Of a stretch of DNA of 64,000 nucleotides, positions 16,881-25,382 are shown piece after piece. This stretch comes from Stenotrophomonas beteli (GTDB lineage Bacteria > Pseudomonadota > Gammaproteobacteria > Xanthomonadales > Xanthomonadaceae), in assembly GCF_001431665.1 (NCBI RefSeq), contig NZ_LLXV01000021.1:213201-277200 (forward strand), given 5' to 3'. Made by a program: the position numbers and the translations under genes. Position 1 is the first letter of the stretch, and the number at the start of each line of letters is the position of its first letter. The notes under the pieces were generated by a model that searched no databases, had not been told where the DNA came from, and saw only the letters and a list, made by a program, of their open reading frames with translations.

Positions 16881-18098
16881 ATGACGCACGCCATGTCGCG
16901 CTTGGGCGCGATGATGTTCCTGCAGTTCTTCATCTGGGGCGCCTGGTTCGTGACCCTGGGTACCTACCTGGTGCAGGGCCCGCTGCAGGCCAGCGCGAGC
17001 CAGGTGGCCACGGCCTTCCTCAGCCAGTCCATCGGTGCGATCGTCGCGCCGTTCCTGGTCGGGCTGATCGCCGATCGCTACTTCGCCGCGCAGCGCATCC
17101 TTGCGGTACTGCACCTGGCCGGCGCGGTGCTGCTGTGGCTGGCCTCCACGGCGGACAGCTTCAGCGCGTTCTCCGCCTGCGTGATGGGCTACATGCTGCT
17201 GTTCATGCCGACGCTGGCGCTGGCCAACAGCGTGGCGATGCGGCACATGCAGTCACCTGAAAAGCAGTTCCCGCTGGTGCGGGTGGCCGGCAGCGTCGGC
17301 TGGATCGTCGCCGGTGTGCTGATCGGCTGGCTGGGCTGGGAGCAGGCACACCGGCTCGAACTCACCTTCCAGATGGCGGCCATGGCGTCGCTGGTGCTGG
17401 GGCTGTACGCGTTCACCCTGCCGCATACGCCGCCGCTGGCCCGGCAGCGTGACGCCGGGCTGGGGCAGATCCTGGGGCTGGATTCGCTGCGGCTGCTGAA
17501 GTCGCGCTCCTATCTTGTCTTCTTCCTGGCTTCCATCGCCATCTGCATCCCGCTGGCGTTCTACTACAACTTCACCAACCCCTACCTCAACGACCTCGGC
17601 GTACGTGGCGCTGCCGGCCTGCAATCGCTGGGCCAGGTATCGGAAGTGCTGTTGATGCTGGCCATGCCGTTCCTGTTCGTGCGGCTGGGAGTGAAGACGA
17701 TGCTGGCGGTGGGCATGGCGGCATGGGTGCTGCGCTATGCGCTGTTCGCCTTCGGCGATGCGGGCAGCGGCTTCTCGCTGCTGGTGATCGGCATCGTGCT
17801 GCACGGCATCTGCTACGACTTCTTCTTCGTCACCGGCCAGATCTACACCGATGCGCATGCCGGCCCGGACGCGCGCAGCAGCGCACAGGGTTTCATCACC
17901 CTGGCCACCTATGGCGTGGGCATGCTGATCGGCACGTTCCTGTCCGGCGCGGTGGTGGAGCACTTCACCACCGCGGCAGGGCCGGACTGGCAGCAGATCT
18001 GGCTGTTCCCGGCGGGCGTTGCGCTGGTCGTGCTGATTGCCTTCCTGCTGCTGTTCCGCGACCGGCCGCTTGCCGCGGCCGCGCCTTCCACACCCTAA
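16881..18098 (+). CDS. MFS transporter, nucleoside:H+ symporter (NupG/XapB) type
   Basis: A 405-residue protein with twelve membrane helices. The opening RLGAMMFLQFFIWGAWFVTLGTY and the loop LIADRYFAAQRI match the Nuc_H_symport branch of the major facilitator superfamily. Members in sugar-utilisation loci often carry sugars or keto-sugars rather than nucleosides. It probably imports the product of periplasmic processing across the inner membrane for the cytoplasmic TIM barrel and oxidoreductase. It follows the TIM-barrel gene by 27 bases and is followed by the oxidoreductase after 12. Confidence 0.85.
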   Translation: MTHAMSRLGAMMFLQFFIWGAWFVTLGTYLVQGPLQASASQVATAFLSQSIGAIVAPFLVGLIADRYFAAQRILAVLHLAGAVLLWLASTADSFSAFSACVMGYMLLFMPTLALANSVAMRHMQSPEKQFPLVRVAGSVGWIVAGVLIGWLGWEQAHRLELTFQMAAMASLVLGLYAFTLPHTPPLARQRDAGLGQILGLDSLRLLKSRSYLVFFLASIAICIPLAFYYNFTNPYLNDLGVRGAAGLQSLGQVSEVLLMLAMPFLFVRLGVKTMLAVGMAAWVLRYALFAFGDAGSGFSLLVIGIVLHGICYDFFFVTGQIYTDAHAGPDARSSAQGFITLATYGVGMLIGTFLSGAVVEHFTTAAGPDWQQIWLFPAGVALVVLIAFLLLFRDRPLAAAAPSTP

Positions 18099-18110
18099 GG
18101 ACGCCTGCCG

Positions 18111-19235
18111 ATGCCAACGCCTGGAATCGCCATCATCGGAACCGGCATGATCGGCGCCGTACACCACCGCGCGGCACTGCTGGCCGGCGCCCGCATCCGT
18201 GGTGTTGCGGCCTCTTCGCCGGACCGTGCACGCGAAGTCGCGCAGTCGTGGAATGTCGCGCGCGCCTATCGGGATGTCGAGGAGGTCATCGCCGATGCGC
18301 AGGTGCAGGTCGTGCACATCTGCACACCCAACCATCTGCACCGGCCGATGGCGCAGGCCGCCCTGGCAGCAGGCAAGCACGTGATCTGCGAGAAACCGCT
18401 GGCGACCACGCTGGACGATGCACAGGCGCTCGCGGCGCTGGCTGCCTCGACCGGATTGGTTGCCACGGTGCCGTTCGTCTACCGCTACCACCCGGTGGTC
18501 CGCGAGGCGCGTGCGCGCATCATGCAGGGTGAACTTGGGCCGTTGCACCTGATCCATGGCAGCTACCTGCAGGACTGGCTGCTGGACCCGGCCAGCAACA
18601 ACTGGCGGGTCGACCCGGTGCTGGGCGGCGCGTCCCGCGTGTTCGCCGACATCGGCTCGCACTGGTGCGATCTGGTGGAATGGGTCAGCGGTGAGCGCTT
18701 CGCCGAGGTCAGCGCAGCGTTCGATACCGTGATCCGAGAGCGCGGCGCCGGCACCGCACAGAGCTTCAGCACCCCGGCCGACGGCGGCGCGCTGCAGGCG
18801 GTGGCCAGCGAAGATGTGGCGATGGCGATGTTCAGGACCGGCGCCGGCACGCTGGCATCGTTGACGACCAGCCAGGTCTCGGCCGGGCGCCACAATCGTC
18901 TCTGGTTCGAGATCGATGGTGCCCGGGCCAGCGTGGCCTTCAACCAGGAAGATGCCGAGCGGCTCTGGATCGGCCGGCCCGAGCAGCGCGAGGAGATCTT
19001 CGTGCGCGGCCCGGGCGCGGGAAGTGCCGGGCAGCGCCGGTTGTCGGTGCTGCCGGCCGGGCACGCACAGGGCTATGGCGCATGCTTCGACGCATTCGTC
19101 GCTGACACCTATCGCGCCATCGACGGCGAACGTGCCGAGGGCCTGCCGACCTTCGACGACGGCGTGCGCTCAGCGCGGGTCGTCGACCGTGTCATCGCAT
19201 CAGCCAGGACACGCGCCTGGACCACCATCGACTGA
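18111..19235 (+). CDS. Gfo/Idh/MocA-family NAD(P)-dependent oxidoreductase
   Basis: A 374-residue cytoplasmic protein. The N-terminal Rossmann fold shows IAIIGTGMIGAVHHRAAL, and the family signature EKPLATTLDDAQAL supplies the conserved Lys-Pro. The substrate-domain motif DIGSHWCDLVEW places the catalytic Asp/His region. These enzymes oxidise or reduce a sugar hydroxyl or keto group. In a 3-keto-sugar pathway the natural role is to reduce the imported 3-keto sugar back to the parent sugar. That step is inferred from context. Confidence 0.85.
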   Translation: MPTPGIAIIGTGMIGAVHHRAALLAGARIRGVAASSPDRAREVAQSWNVARAYRDVEEVIADAQVQVVHICTPNHLHRPMAQAALAAGKHVICEKPLATTLDDAQALAALAASTGLVATVPFVYRYHPVVREARARIMQGELGPLHLIHGSYLQDWLLDPASNNWRVDPVLGGASRVFADIGSHWCDLVEWVSGERFAEVSAAFDTVIRERGAGTAQSFSTPADGGALQAVASEDVAMAMFRTGAGTLASLTTSQVSAGRHNRLWFEIDGARASVAFNQEDAERLWIGRPEQREEIFVRGPGAGSAGQRRLSVLPAGHAQGYGACFDAFVADTYRAIDGERAEGLPTFDDGVRSARVVDRVIASARTRAWTTID

Positions 19236-19254
19236 ACCCTGGGAGGAACGCCTG

Positions 19255-20142
19255 ATGAAAGCCCCTGTCCGCCGGACCGCAGCGCTCGCCGTTCTGCTGC
19301 TTGCTGCCCTGCCCGCCTTTGCAGGGCAAGCCGTCGCCGCGCAGAAGCCCATCGCGGTGCAGATGTACTCGCTGCGCAATGCCGGTTCGCTCGACCAGCA
19401 GTTGAAGATCGTCCACGACGCCGGCGTCCATGCGGTGGAAACAGTCGGCACGCAGGGCGTCAGCGCCACCGAACTCAAGCAGCTGCTGGACCGTTACGCG
19501 ATCACGGCCATCTCGTCCCACGTTGCCCTGGCCGAGCTGCGCAGGGACCTCGACGGCGTGGTGGCCTTCAACCGTTCGATCGGCAACACCACGCTGGTGG
19601 TGCCCTACCTGGACGCGAAGGACCGGCCGCGCGATGCCGCAGGCTGGACCGCACTGGGCCAGGAGCTGGGTCGCCTGGCGAAACAGGTGCGCGCCCAGGG
19701 CATGCGCCTGGCCTACCACAATCACGACTTCGAACTGGTCGACGTCGACGGAAAGACCGGCCTGGAACGGTTGTTCGCCGCGGCCGGGCCCGATCTGCTG
19801 ACCGAACTGGACCTGGCCTGGGTCGCGCGCGCGGGCCTGGACCCGGCCGTGATGCTGGGCACGTTCCGCGGCCGCCTGTTCGCGGTGCACGCCAAGGACA
19901 ACGCCCCCAAGGGCCAGGCCGAAGACGAAGGTGGCTTCGCCGCCGTCGGCCAGGGCGTGCTGGACTGGAACACGATCCTGCCGGCCGCATCCGCCGCCGG
20001 CGTGCAGTGGTACATCCTCGAACACGACCAGCCACGCGATCCGGCCAAGGTGATCCAGACCGGCGCGGACTACCTGCGTGAACACCTGACCGTCAGCCCC
20101 CGGCCCGCGCACAGCGCTAGCCCGCGAAGGAGACTTGCTTGA
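19255..20142 (+). CDS. Secreted sugar isomerase/epimerase-like TIM-barrel protein
   Basis: A 295-residue protein with a Sec signal peptide (AALAVLLLAALPAFAGQAVA, cleavage near residue 29) and a xylose-isomerase-like barrel. Metal-site motifs are HNHDFEL, LTELDLAWV, FAVHAKD and YILEHD. It should act in the periplasm, in contrast to the first TIM-barrel protein of this operon. Periplasmic members of this group may eliminate or isomerise 3-keto glycosides. The start ATG at 19255 has a strong GGGAGGA site before it. The gene overlaps the cytochrome gene by 4 bases. Confidence 0.82.
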   Translation: MKAPVRRTAALAVLLLAALPAFAGQAVAAQKPIAVQMYSLRNAGSLDQQLKIVHDAGVHAVETVGTQGVSATELKQLLDRYAITAISSHVALAELRRDLDGVVAFNRSIGNTTLVVPYLDAKDRPRDAAGWTALGQELGRLAKQVRAQGMRLAYHNHDFELVDVDGKTGLERLFAAAGPDLLTELDLAWVARAGLDPAVMLGTFRGRLFAVHAKDNAPKGQAEDEGGFAAVGQGVLDWNTILPAASAAGVQWYILEHDQPRDPAKVIQTGADYLREHLTVSPRPAHSASPRRRLA

Positions 20143-20435
20143 AGACGATGCTGAAACTGGCGCTGATGCTGTGCGGCGCAACGCTTGCGACCACCGGGTG
20201 GAGCAAGGGCGATCCGGCTGCCGGCGCCAAGCTCTACAGCACAAACTGCACGGCCTGCCATGGTGCCGATCGCGCCGGCATGCCCGGGGCGTTCCCGGCG
20301 CTCACCGATATCGGCAAGCGCCTGGATGGCGCACAGATCAAGGACAAGATCAGGAAAGGTGGCGGACTGATGCCGCCGTTTCCACAGCTGTCGCAGCAGG
20401 AGATCGACGACATCGCCAGTTACCTGGCGAAGTAG
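20139..20435 (+). CDS. Periplasmic class I c-type cytochrome
   Basis: A 98-residue protein with a signal peptide (MLKLALMLCGATLATTGWS) and one heme site, CTACH (residues 37-41). The likely distal heme ligand is Met78 in GGLMPPF. This is the size and pattern of a small electron-transfer cytochrome. It is the natural acceptor for the GMC dehydrogenase encoded on the opposite strand of the locus and would pass electrons to the respiratory chain. The start is TTG 20139, with a GAAGGAGA site 6 bases upstream; ATG 20148 is an alternative. Its stop lies 10 bases from the stop of the convergent DUF1080 gene. Confidence 0.88.
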   Translation: MKTMLKLALMLCGATLATTGWSKGDPAAGAKLYSTNCTACHGADRAGMPGAFPALTDIGKRLDGAQIKDKIRKGGGLMPPFPQLSQQEIDDIASYLAK

Positions 20436-20445
20436 TCGATCGGCA

Positions 20446-21204
20446 TCAGAGCTCGCGCACCCAGATATTGCGGTAGCTGACCTTCGAGTCATGCTCCTGC
20501 AGGTAGAGCGGCGCACATCCGTGCGGTGCATAGGAGGGAGGGCCGATGTACTCGGTCCTGCCCGCCACAACCGTATCGTCCTGCACCAGCACACCGTTGT
20601 GCAGCACGGTGATACGCGCGGGCGAGATGAGCCCGCCGCCCGGCGAGAAGCGCGGCGCCTTCCAGATGATGTCGTAGGCCTGCCACTGCCCCGGCGCCCG
20701 TGAGGCATTCACCCGCGGCATGGCCTGCTTGTAGATCGAGCCGGCCTGGCCGTTGGCGTAGGTCGGGTTGTTGTAGCTGTCGAGCACCTGCAGCTCGTAC
20801 AGCCCCTGCAGGAAGATGCCGCTGTTGCCGCGGTTCTGGCCGTCGAAGCCCTTGGTCCCGACAGGCGTGCGCCACTCGACATGCAGCTGGACATCGCAGA
20901 AGCTCTTCCGGGTGCGGATACCCTTGCTGCCCGGCACCACGGTCATCGCGCCGCCGGCGACGGTCCAGGGCACGCGCCCGCCCTGCTCGGACTCCCAGCG
21001 CGAAAGATCCTTCCCATCGAACAGCACGATCGCGTCGGACGGCGCGGCGCCCGCCGGCGTGGCCACGATCGCGGGCACGGGTGACCACACCTCGGTTTTC
21101 TCCGGATCGCGCGCCGGATCGGCAGCGGCCTGCGCGAACACAGGTGCGGCGGCCAGCACGCCAGCGGCGATGAACAACGGCTTGATCCTCATGACGCGTT
21201 CCAT
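20446..21204 (-). CDS. Secreted DUF1080 protein, likely 3-keto-glycoside hydrolase
   Basis: A 252-residue protein with a signal peptide (MRIKPLFIAAGVLAAAPVFA) and a DUF1080 concanavalin-like beta-sandwich. Family landmarks are VLFDGKDLSRWESE, FDGQNRGNSGIFLQGLYE and the closing SYRNIWVREL. DUF1080 members studied elsewhere cleave 3-keto glycosides or disaccharides, which fits this locus and its periplasmic location. The start at 21204 overlaps the stop of the upstream gene in TGATG form; Met codons at 21192 or 21219 are alternatives. It is the last gene of the minus-strand operon. Confidence 0.85.
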   Translation of the reverse strand: MERVMRIKPLFIAAGVLAAAPVFAQAAADPARDPEKTEVWSPVPAIVATPAGAAPSDAIVLFDGKDLSRWESEQGGRVPWTVAGGAMTVVPGSKGIRTRKSFCDVQLHVEWRTPVGTKGFDGQNRGNSGIFLQGLYELQVLDSYNNPTYANGQAGSIYKQAMPRVNASRAPGQWQAYDIIWKAPRFSPGGGLISPARITVLHNGVLVQDDTVVAGRTEYIGPPSYAPHGCAPLYLQEHDSKVSYRNIWVREL

Positions 21205-21782
21205 CAGCTGGTCCCCCATGCAGGTGTACCAGGCACATAGGCCAGATCACCGTCATAGCGCCCTGGCACGGCGACGTACTGCAGCACCCCGGTCGCACCC
21301 ACCTTGGAGGTGAAGAAGCCAAAGATGGCCAACTGCTTGATCATCGTGAAGTAATGCGGCATCGCATCGCCCTCGTCGGGGGTGCCGGTCTCGGTCACGT
21401 CGGCAGGGCGTGCCCTGGCCTCCGAATCCAGAACACGCAGCAGTTGGGTGCGGGCCTCCGGGGTGAGTGACACGAAGCGGCCACCGGCGCGCTTGTCGAT
21501 GTCGGCCAGGCCGGCGCGGAACGTCGCCTGCTGCCGGGCGGTGTAGCAGTCGCTGACGAACGTCGCCATGAACGCGCCAGCGCCCGCATCCTTCGCCCCG
21601 GGTGTTCTCGTTCGCGGCAGGATGGTCTCGGCGATCTCATCCAGCATGCCGATATCGGCATCGGAAAAATGGACCGCTGCGGATGCAGCCCTTCCCTGCC
21701 CCTGCGCCAGCGCAGGCAGGCCCACCATCGCCGCTCCGGTGGCGGCGACAATCATCTTCAGCAGTTCGCGCCGATCCATCAC
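21204..21782 (-). CDS. Gluconate 2-dehydrogenase subunit 3 family protein (Tat-exported small subunit)
   Basis: A 192-residue protein with a twin-arginine signal, MMDRRELLKMIVAATGAAM, and the subunit-3 fold. Family features are DEIAETILPRTRTPGAKDAG, FVSDCYTARQQATFRAGL and FGFFTSKVGATGVLQYV. This subunit binds a GMC dehydrogenase and carries it through the Tat system, since the large subunit has no signal of its own. It overlaps the GMC gene by 4 bases. The same small subunit, GMC subunit and cytochrome c form known glucoside 3-dehydrogenases. Confidence 0.88.
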   Translation of the reverse strand: MMDRRELLKMIVAATGAAMVGLPALAQGQGRAASAAVHFSDADIGMLDEIAETILPRTRTPGAKDAGAGAFMATFVSDCYTARQQATFRAGLADIDKRAGGRFVSLTPEARTQLLRVLDSEARARPADVTETGTPDEGDAMPHYFTMIKQLAIFGFFTSKVGATGVLQYVAVPGRYDGDLAYVPGTPAWGTS

Positions 21783-23464
21783 AGGTTCCCCGCTTTCAGT
21801 TCGCGCACGGCGTGGTCGGCCGCGCGCGCGGTCAGCGCCATGTAGGTCAGCGAGGGGTTCACGCAGGCGCTGGAGGTCATGCAGGCACCGTCGGTCACAT
21901 AGACATTGGGCGCATCCCAGACCTGGTTGTGCGCATTCAATACCGAGCTTTTCCGATCACGTCCCATGCGCGCGGTCCCCATCTCGTGGATGCCCTTGCC
22001 CGGGGCATAGTCGTTGTCGTGCATCTTCACGTCCTTGACGCCAGCCGCCTCCAGCATCTCGGCGGCGTCGGCGGCCATGTCCTTGCGCATGGCCAGTTCG
22101 TTGGCGCGCATGGACACATCCATCGCCAGCACCGGCAGCCCCCACTTGTCCTTGCGCTCGCGGTCCAGGCGGATCGTGTTGTCGTGGTGCGGCAGCATCT
22201 CGCCGAAACCGGTCATGCCGATCCGCCAGTCACCCGGCACGGTCAGTGCCTCCTTCAGATCGGCACCGATGTTGAGCTCGGCGATCTCGCGCGACCAGCC
22301 GGTGCGGCTGGCACCGCCCTGGTAGCCGAACCCGCGCAGGTAACCGCGCTTGTCGGCAGCGACGTTGCGGAACCGCGGAATGTAGAAGCCGCAGGGACGG
22401 CGGCCGAAGTAGTACTTGTCCTCGTAACCCTCGACCCGGCCCGAGGCACCCGCACCGAAATGATGGTCCATCACGTTGTGCCCGAGCTCCCCCGACGAGG
22501 AGCCCAGCCCGCCATCCCACACATCGGTGGCCGAGTTCATCAGCAGCCAGGTCGAGTTGAAGGACGATGCATTGAGGAAGATGACCTTGGCCGTGTACTG
22601 GTAGGTCTGGCCGGTTTCGGCGTCGATGACCTCCACGCCGCGGGCGCGCTGGCGGTCCTTGTCGTAGAGCACTTCCTTGACGATCGAGAACGGCCGCAGC
22701 GTCAGGTTGCCGGTCTTCATCGCCGCCGGCAGCGTCGCCGCCTGGGTCGAGAAGTAGGCGCCGAACGGGCAGCCCAGGATGCACTTGTTGCGGTACTGGC
22801 AGTTGACGCGGCCCTGCTCGGGCATCGGCTTTGTGATGTTGGCGGTGCGCGAGTGGATCATGTGCCGCGTTCCGCCAAACGCCTTCCTGATCCGCGCCGC
22901 CACATCCTTCTCGACGATGTTCAACGGGATCGGCGGCAGGAACTCACCGTCCGGCAGCACATCCAGCCCCTCGCGCGTGCCGGCGATGCCGGCGAATCGC
23001 TCCACGTGGTCATACCAGGGCGCGATATCGGCGTAGCGGATCGGCCAGTCGGTGGCGATGCCCTCCTTCAGGTTCGCCTCGAAATCCAGATCGGAGAAGC
23101 GATAGCTCTGGCGCCCCCACATCAGCGAGCGGCCGCCCACGTGGTAGCCACGGAACCAGTCGAACCGCCTGGTCTCGATATAGGGCGATTCCTGCTCGTT
23201 GGCCCACATCCCCTGCAGGTTCTCGGCCAGGCCGTAATCGCGCATCAGCACCGGGAACTCGGCCTTCATCGCCTGCGTCGGCCGGTTGCGGTGCGGGAAG
23301 TCCCACGCCTCCTTCATCGCGTTGACGTAGTCCTTGACGTGCTCGATGTTGCGACCGCGTTCGAGCATCAGGACTTTCAGCCCCTTTTCGGTCAGTTCCT
23401 TTGCCGCCCAACCGCCACTGATTCCCGAGCCAACAACGATGGCGTCGTAGTGATTATCTGCCAT
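21779..23464 (-). CDS. GMC-family FAD-dependent dehydrogenase, likely glucoside 3-dehydrogenase large subunit
   Basis: A 561-residue protein. The FAD-binding Rossmann motif is near the N-terminus (VVGSGISGGWAAKELTEKG, then VLMLERGR), and the C-terminal GMC signature includes MGTARMG, NVYVTDGACM and the catalytic-region NPSLTYMALTARAADH. Three cysteines in CQYRNKCILGC (about residues 223-233) form a cluster seen in some dehydrogenases of this group. No signal peptide is present, so export with the Tat-signal small subunit is expected. With the cytochrome c it should oxidise a sugar hydroxyl, probably C3 of a glucoside or disaccharide, in the periplasm. The start at 23464 gives MADNHYDAIVVGSG. 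Confidence 0.86.
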   Translation of the reverse strand: MADNHYDAIVVGSGISGGWAAKELTEKGLKVLMLERGRNIEHVKDYVNAMKEAWDFPHRNRPTQAMKAEFPVLMRDYGLAENLQGMWANEQESPYIETRRFDWFRGYHVGGRSLMWGRQSYRFSDLDFEANLKEGIATDWPIRYADIAPWYDHVERFAGIAGTREGLDVLPDGEFLPPIPLNIVEKDVAARIRKAFGGTRHMIHSRTANITKPMPEQGRVNCQYRNKCILGCPFGAYFSTQAATLPAAMKTGNLTLRPFSIVKEVLYDKDRQRARGVEVIDAETGQTYQYTAKVIFLNASSFNSTWLLMNSATDVWDGGLGSSSGELGHNVMDHHFGAGASGRVEGYEDKYYFGRRPCGFYIPRFRNVAADKRGYLRGFGYQGGASRTGWSREIAELNIGADLKEALTVPGDWRIGMTGFGEMLPHHDNTIRLDRERKDKWGLPVLAMDVSMRANELAMRKDMAADAAEMLEAAGVKDVKMHDNDYAPGKGIHEMGTARMGRDRKSSVLNAHNQVWDAPNVYVTDGACMTSSACVNPSLTYMALTARAADHAVRELKAGNL

Positions 23465-23492
23465 GGGTTTCTCACCTGGGTGGATATCGTTT

Positions 23493-24389
23493 TCAGACGT
23501 CGCAGAGGCGGATCGCCTCACGCAATGAGCCAATGGGATCGGGCGCTGCAGGCGTGAACTCCTGCGCCAGATACCCCTTGAAACCGGTGTCGCGGATCGC
23601 GCGGCAGATGGCCGGATAGTAGAGCTCCTGCTGGTCTCCGATCTCGTTCCGGCCGGGCACGCCTGCGGTGTGGTAATGCTTGAAGCAGGCGTGGTGTTTC
23701 CCGATGGTGGCGATGATGTCGCCTTCCATGATCTGCATGTGGTAGATGTCGTAGAGCAGGCCGAAATTGTCCGAGCCCAGCCGCTTGCACAGCTCCACGC
23801 CCCAGGCCGTGTGATCGCACAGGTAGTCGCGATGGTCGACCCGGGAGTTCAGCAGCTCCATCACCAGCACCACGCCACGCTTTTCCGCATGCCCGAGGAT
23901 GCGCTTGAGGCCCGCCTCGGCATTGGCCATTCCGTCATGGGGATCCATGCCGTTGCGGTTGCCCGAGAAGCAGATGAGATTGCGATAGCCGGCATCGGCC
24001 ACCAGGTCGATGTGCCGCGTGTAGCGCTCCACCAGCTGATCGTGGAACTCACGGCCGGCAAAGCCCTTGCTCAGTCCCAGCTCCGCGCCGTTGCACATCG
24101 AGCTGTAGACGCCGTGGGCTTTCAGCGTGGGCCAGTCTTCCGGGCCGACCAGATCGATGGCGGCAAACCCGATGTCCTTCACCGTCGTGCAGAGCTGGGC
24201 AACCGACAGCTGCGGGAAGGTCCAACGGGCAACGGCCTGCTTCAAGGTGCCTTTGAGCGGGGCATCGGCGGCGAATGCAGGGAGTACACCTGCAGCCCCC
24301 AGGCCAATGCCGCCGGCAACCGCAAGGCGTAGCGCGTCGCGTCGCGTGATGCCCATCGCCGGGGCCGGTCTGATCGAATGGATGGACAT
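23493..24389 (-). CDS. Tat-exported sugar isomerase/epimerase-like TIM-barrel protein
   Basis: A 298-residue protein beginning with a twin-arginine signal (GITRRDALRLAVAGGIGLG, then AAGVLPAFA). The barrel is xylose-isomerase-like with motifs VLVMELLNSR (Glu), LLYDIYHMQI (Asp, His), FKHYHTAGVPGRNEIG (His) and LAQEFTPA (Glu). It resembles hydroxypyruvate-isomerase or tagatose-epimerase-like proteins in layout, but the Tat signal places it in the periplasm. It is the first gene of the minus-strand operon and has the second copy of the LacI-type operator 49 bases upstream of its start. Confidence 0.82.
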   Translation of the reverse strand: MSIHSIRPAPAMGITRRDALRLAVAGGIGLGAAGVLPAFAADAPLKGTLKQAVARWTFPQLSVAQLCTTVKDIGFAAIDLVGPEDWPTLKAHGVYSSMCNGAELGLSKGFAGREFHDQLVERYTRHIDLVADAGYRNLICFSGNRNGMDPHDGMANAEAGLKRILGHAEKRGVVLVMELLNSRVDHRDYLCDHTAWGVELCKRLGSDNFGLLYDIYHMQIMEGDIIATIGKHHACFKHYHTAGVPGRNEIGDQQELYYPAICRAIRDTGFKGYLAQEFTPAAPDPIGSLREAIRLCDV

Positions 24390-24438
24390 CCACCTGCCGG
24401 CCTCCCAACCGACATCAAACACTGAGGATTCACTGCAA

Positions 24439-24452
24439 TGCAATCGATTGCA
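24439..24452. promoter_or_regulatory. LacI-type operator, copy 2 of 2
   Basis: TGCAATCGATTGCA, identical to the core of the palindrome at 15770-15785. It lies 49 bases upstream of the Tat-type TIM-barrel gene and marks the outer end of the locus, so the regulator at 14698-15705 likely controls both operons. Confidence 0.82.
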
Positions 24453-24540
24453 CCATAGGGGAGGAATTTGTGTGTTTGCAAGTCGCAGTGCACGAAAATC
24501 AATGCTGCGAGGCACAACTCCGCAGCCGACCTGGAAAACA

Positions 24541-24564
24541 AAAGCCCCGCGTGAGCGGGGCTTT
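24541..24564 (-). terminator. Rho-independent terminator after the SDR operon
   Basis: A 10-base-pair stem, AAAGCCCCGC / GCGGGGCTTT, with loop GTGA. In the minus-strand direction it follows the SDR stop by 35 bases and is followed by TGTTTTCC, a modest T-rich tail. It separates the SDR pair from the sugar locus. Confidence 0.75.
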
Positions 24565-24599
24565 CCTTCTGACGGTGGGAGCAGGACGACGCCTGTTGG

Positions 24600-25382
24600 C
24601 TACAGGGTCGAAACCGTGCCACCGTCGATCCGATACTCCGCTCCGGCAATCGACGCCGACCGGGGAGACGCCAGGAACACAATCAGATCGGCCACCTCCT
24701 GCGGTGCCGCGGGCCGTCCCACCGGGATCCCGCCGAGCCAGTCCATGACCAGCCTCTTGCCGCCTTCATAATCGGTTCCCGCTTCTGCCGCGATCCGCTC
24801 TGCAAATTCCCGGGATGCTTCTGTCTCGATCCAGCCCGGCGCTACGCTCAGCACCCGCACGCCCTTGGGGGTGACCTCTCGTGAAAGCGACTTGCTGTAA
24901 GTCGTGAGTGCCGCTTTGGCGGCGGCGTAGGCGGTGGTGGACTCCGGCAGAGGCAGCATGCGCTGGATCGAACTGACGTGGATGATCACGCCAGCGTTCT
25001 GCGCGAGCATGGATGGCAGCAAGGCACGATCCAGACGGACCGCCGGCATCAGATTCAGGTTCAGCTCGGCAAGCCAGTGCGCATCACTGATCGCTGCGAA
25101 GCCGCCGCCAGGTGTCTTTGATCCCCCCAGCACATTGACCAGGATGTCTGCGCCGCCCCATGCCTGCAGCACGGCGTGGGCGAAGATGCTGGTGCCCTCG
25201 GCCGTCGACAGATCGGCGGCTACGTAGGCGACTCCTTCGACCGGGCGTGCCGGCAGGCTGCGCGCCGACGTCATCACCCTGGCCCCGGCCCCGGCGAGGG
25301 TCCTGACCACGGCCGCCCCCACACCGGCCGTGCCGCCGGTCACCACGGCCCTCAGGCCGCCGAGTTGAAGATCGAAGCTCAT
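24600..25382 (-). CDS. Short-chain dehydrogenase/reductase
   Basis: A 260-residue classical SDR. The cofactor loop is VVTGGTAGVGAAVV, the catalytic Ser lies in HVSSIQRM and the Tyr/Lys pair in YAAAKAAL. The C-terminal IAGAEYRIDGGTVSTL is typical. It oxidises or reduces a small alcohol/ketone with NAD(P)H; the substrate is unknown. The start ATG overlaps the stop of the SnoaL-like gene in TGATG style, so translation of the two is coupled. Both are probably controlled by the divergent LysR regulator. Confidence 0.88.
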   Translation of the reverse strand: MSFDLQLGGLRAVVTGGTAGVGAAVVRTLAGAGARVMTSARSLPARPVEGVAYVAADLSTAEGTSIFAHAVLQAWGGADILVNVLGGSKTPGGGFAAISDAHWLAELNLNLMPAVRLDRALLPSMLAQNAGVIIHVSSIQRMLPLPESTTAYAAAKAALTTYSKSLSREVTPKGVRVLSVAPGWIETEASREFAERIAAEAGTDYEGGKRLVMDWLGGIPVGRPAAPQEVADLIVFLASPRSASIAGAEYRIDGGTVSTL

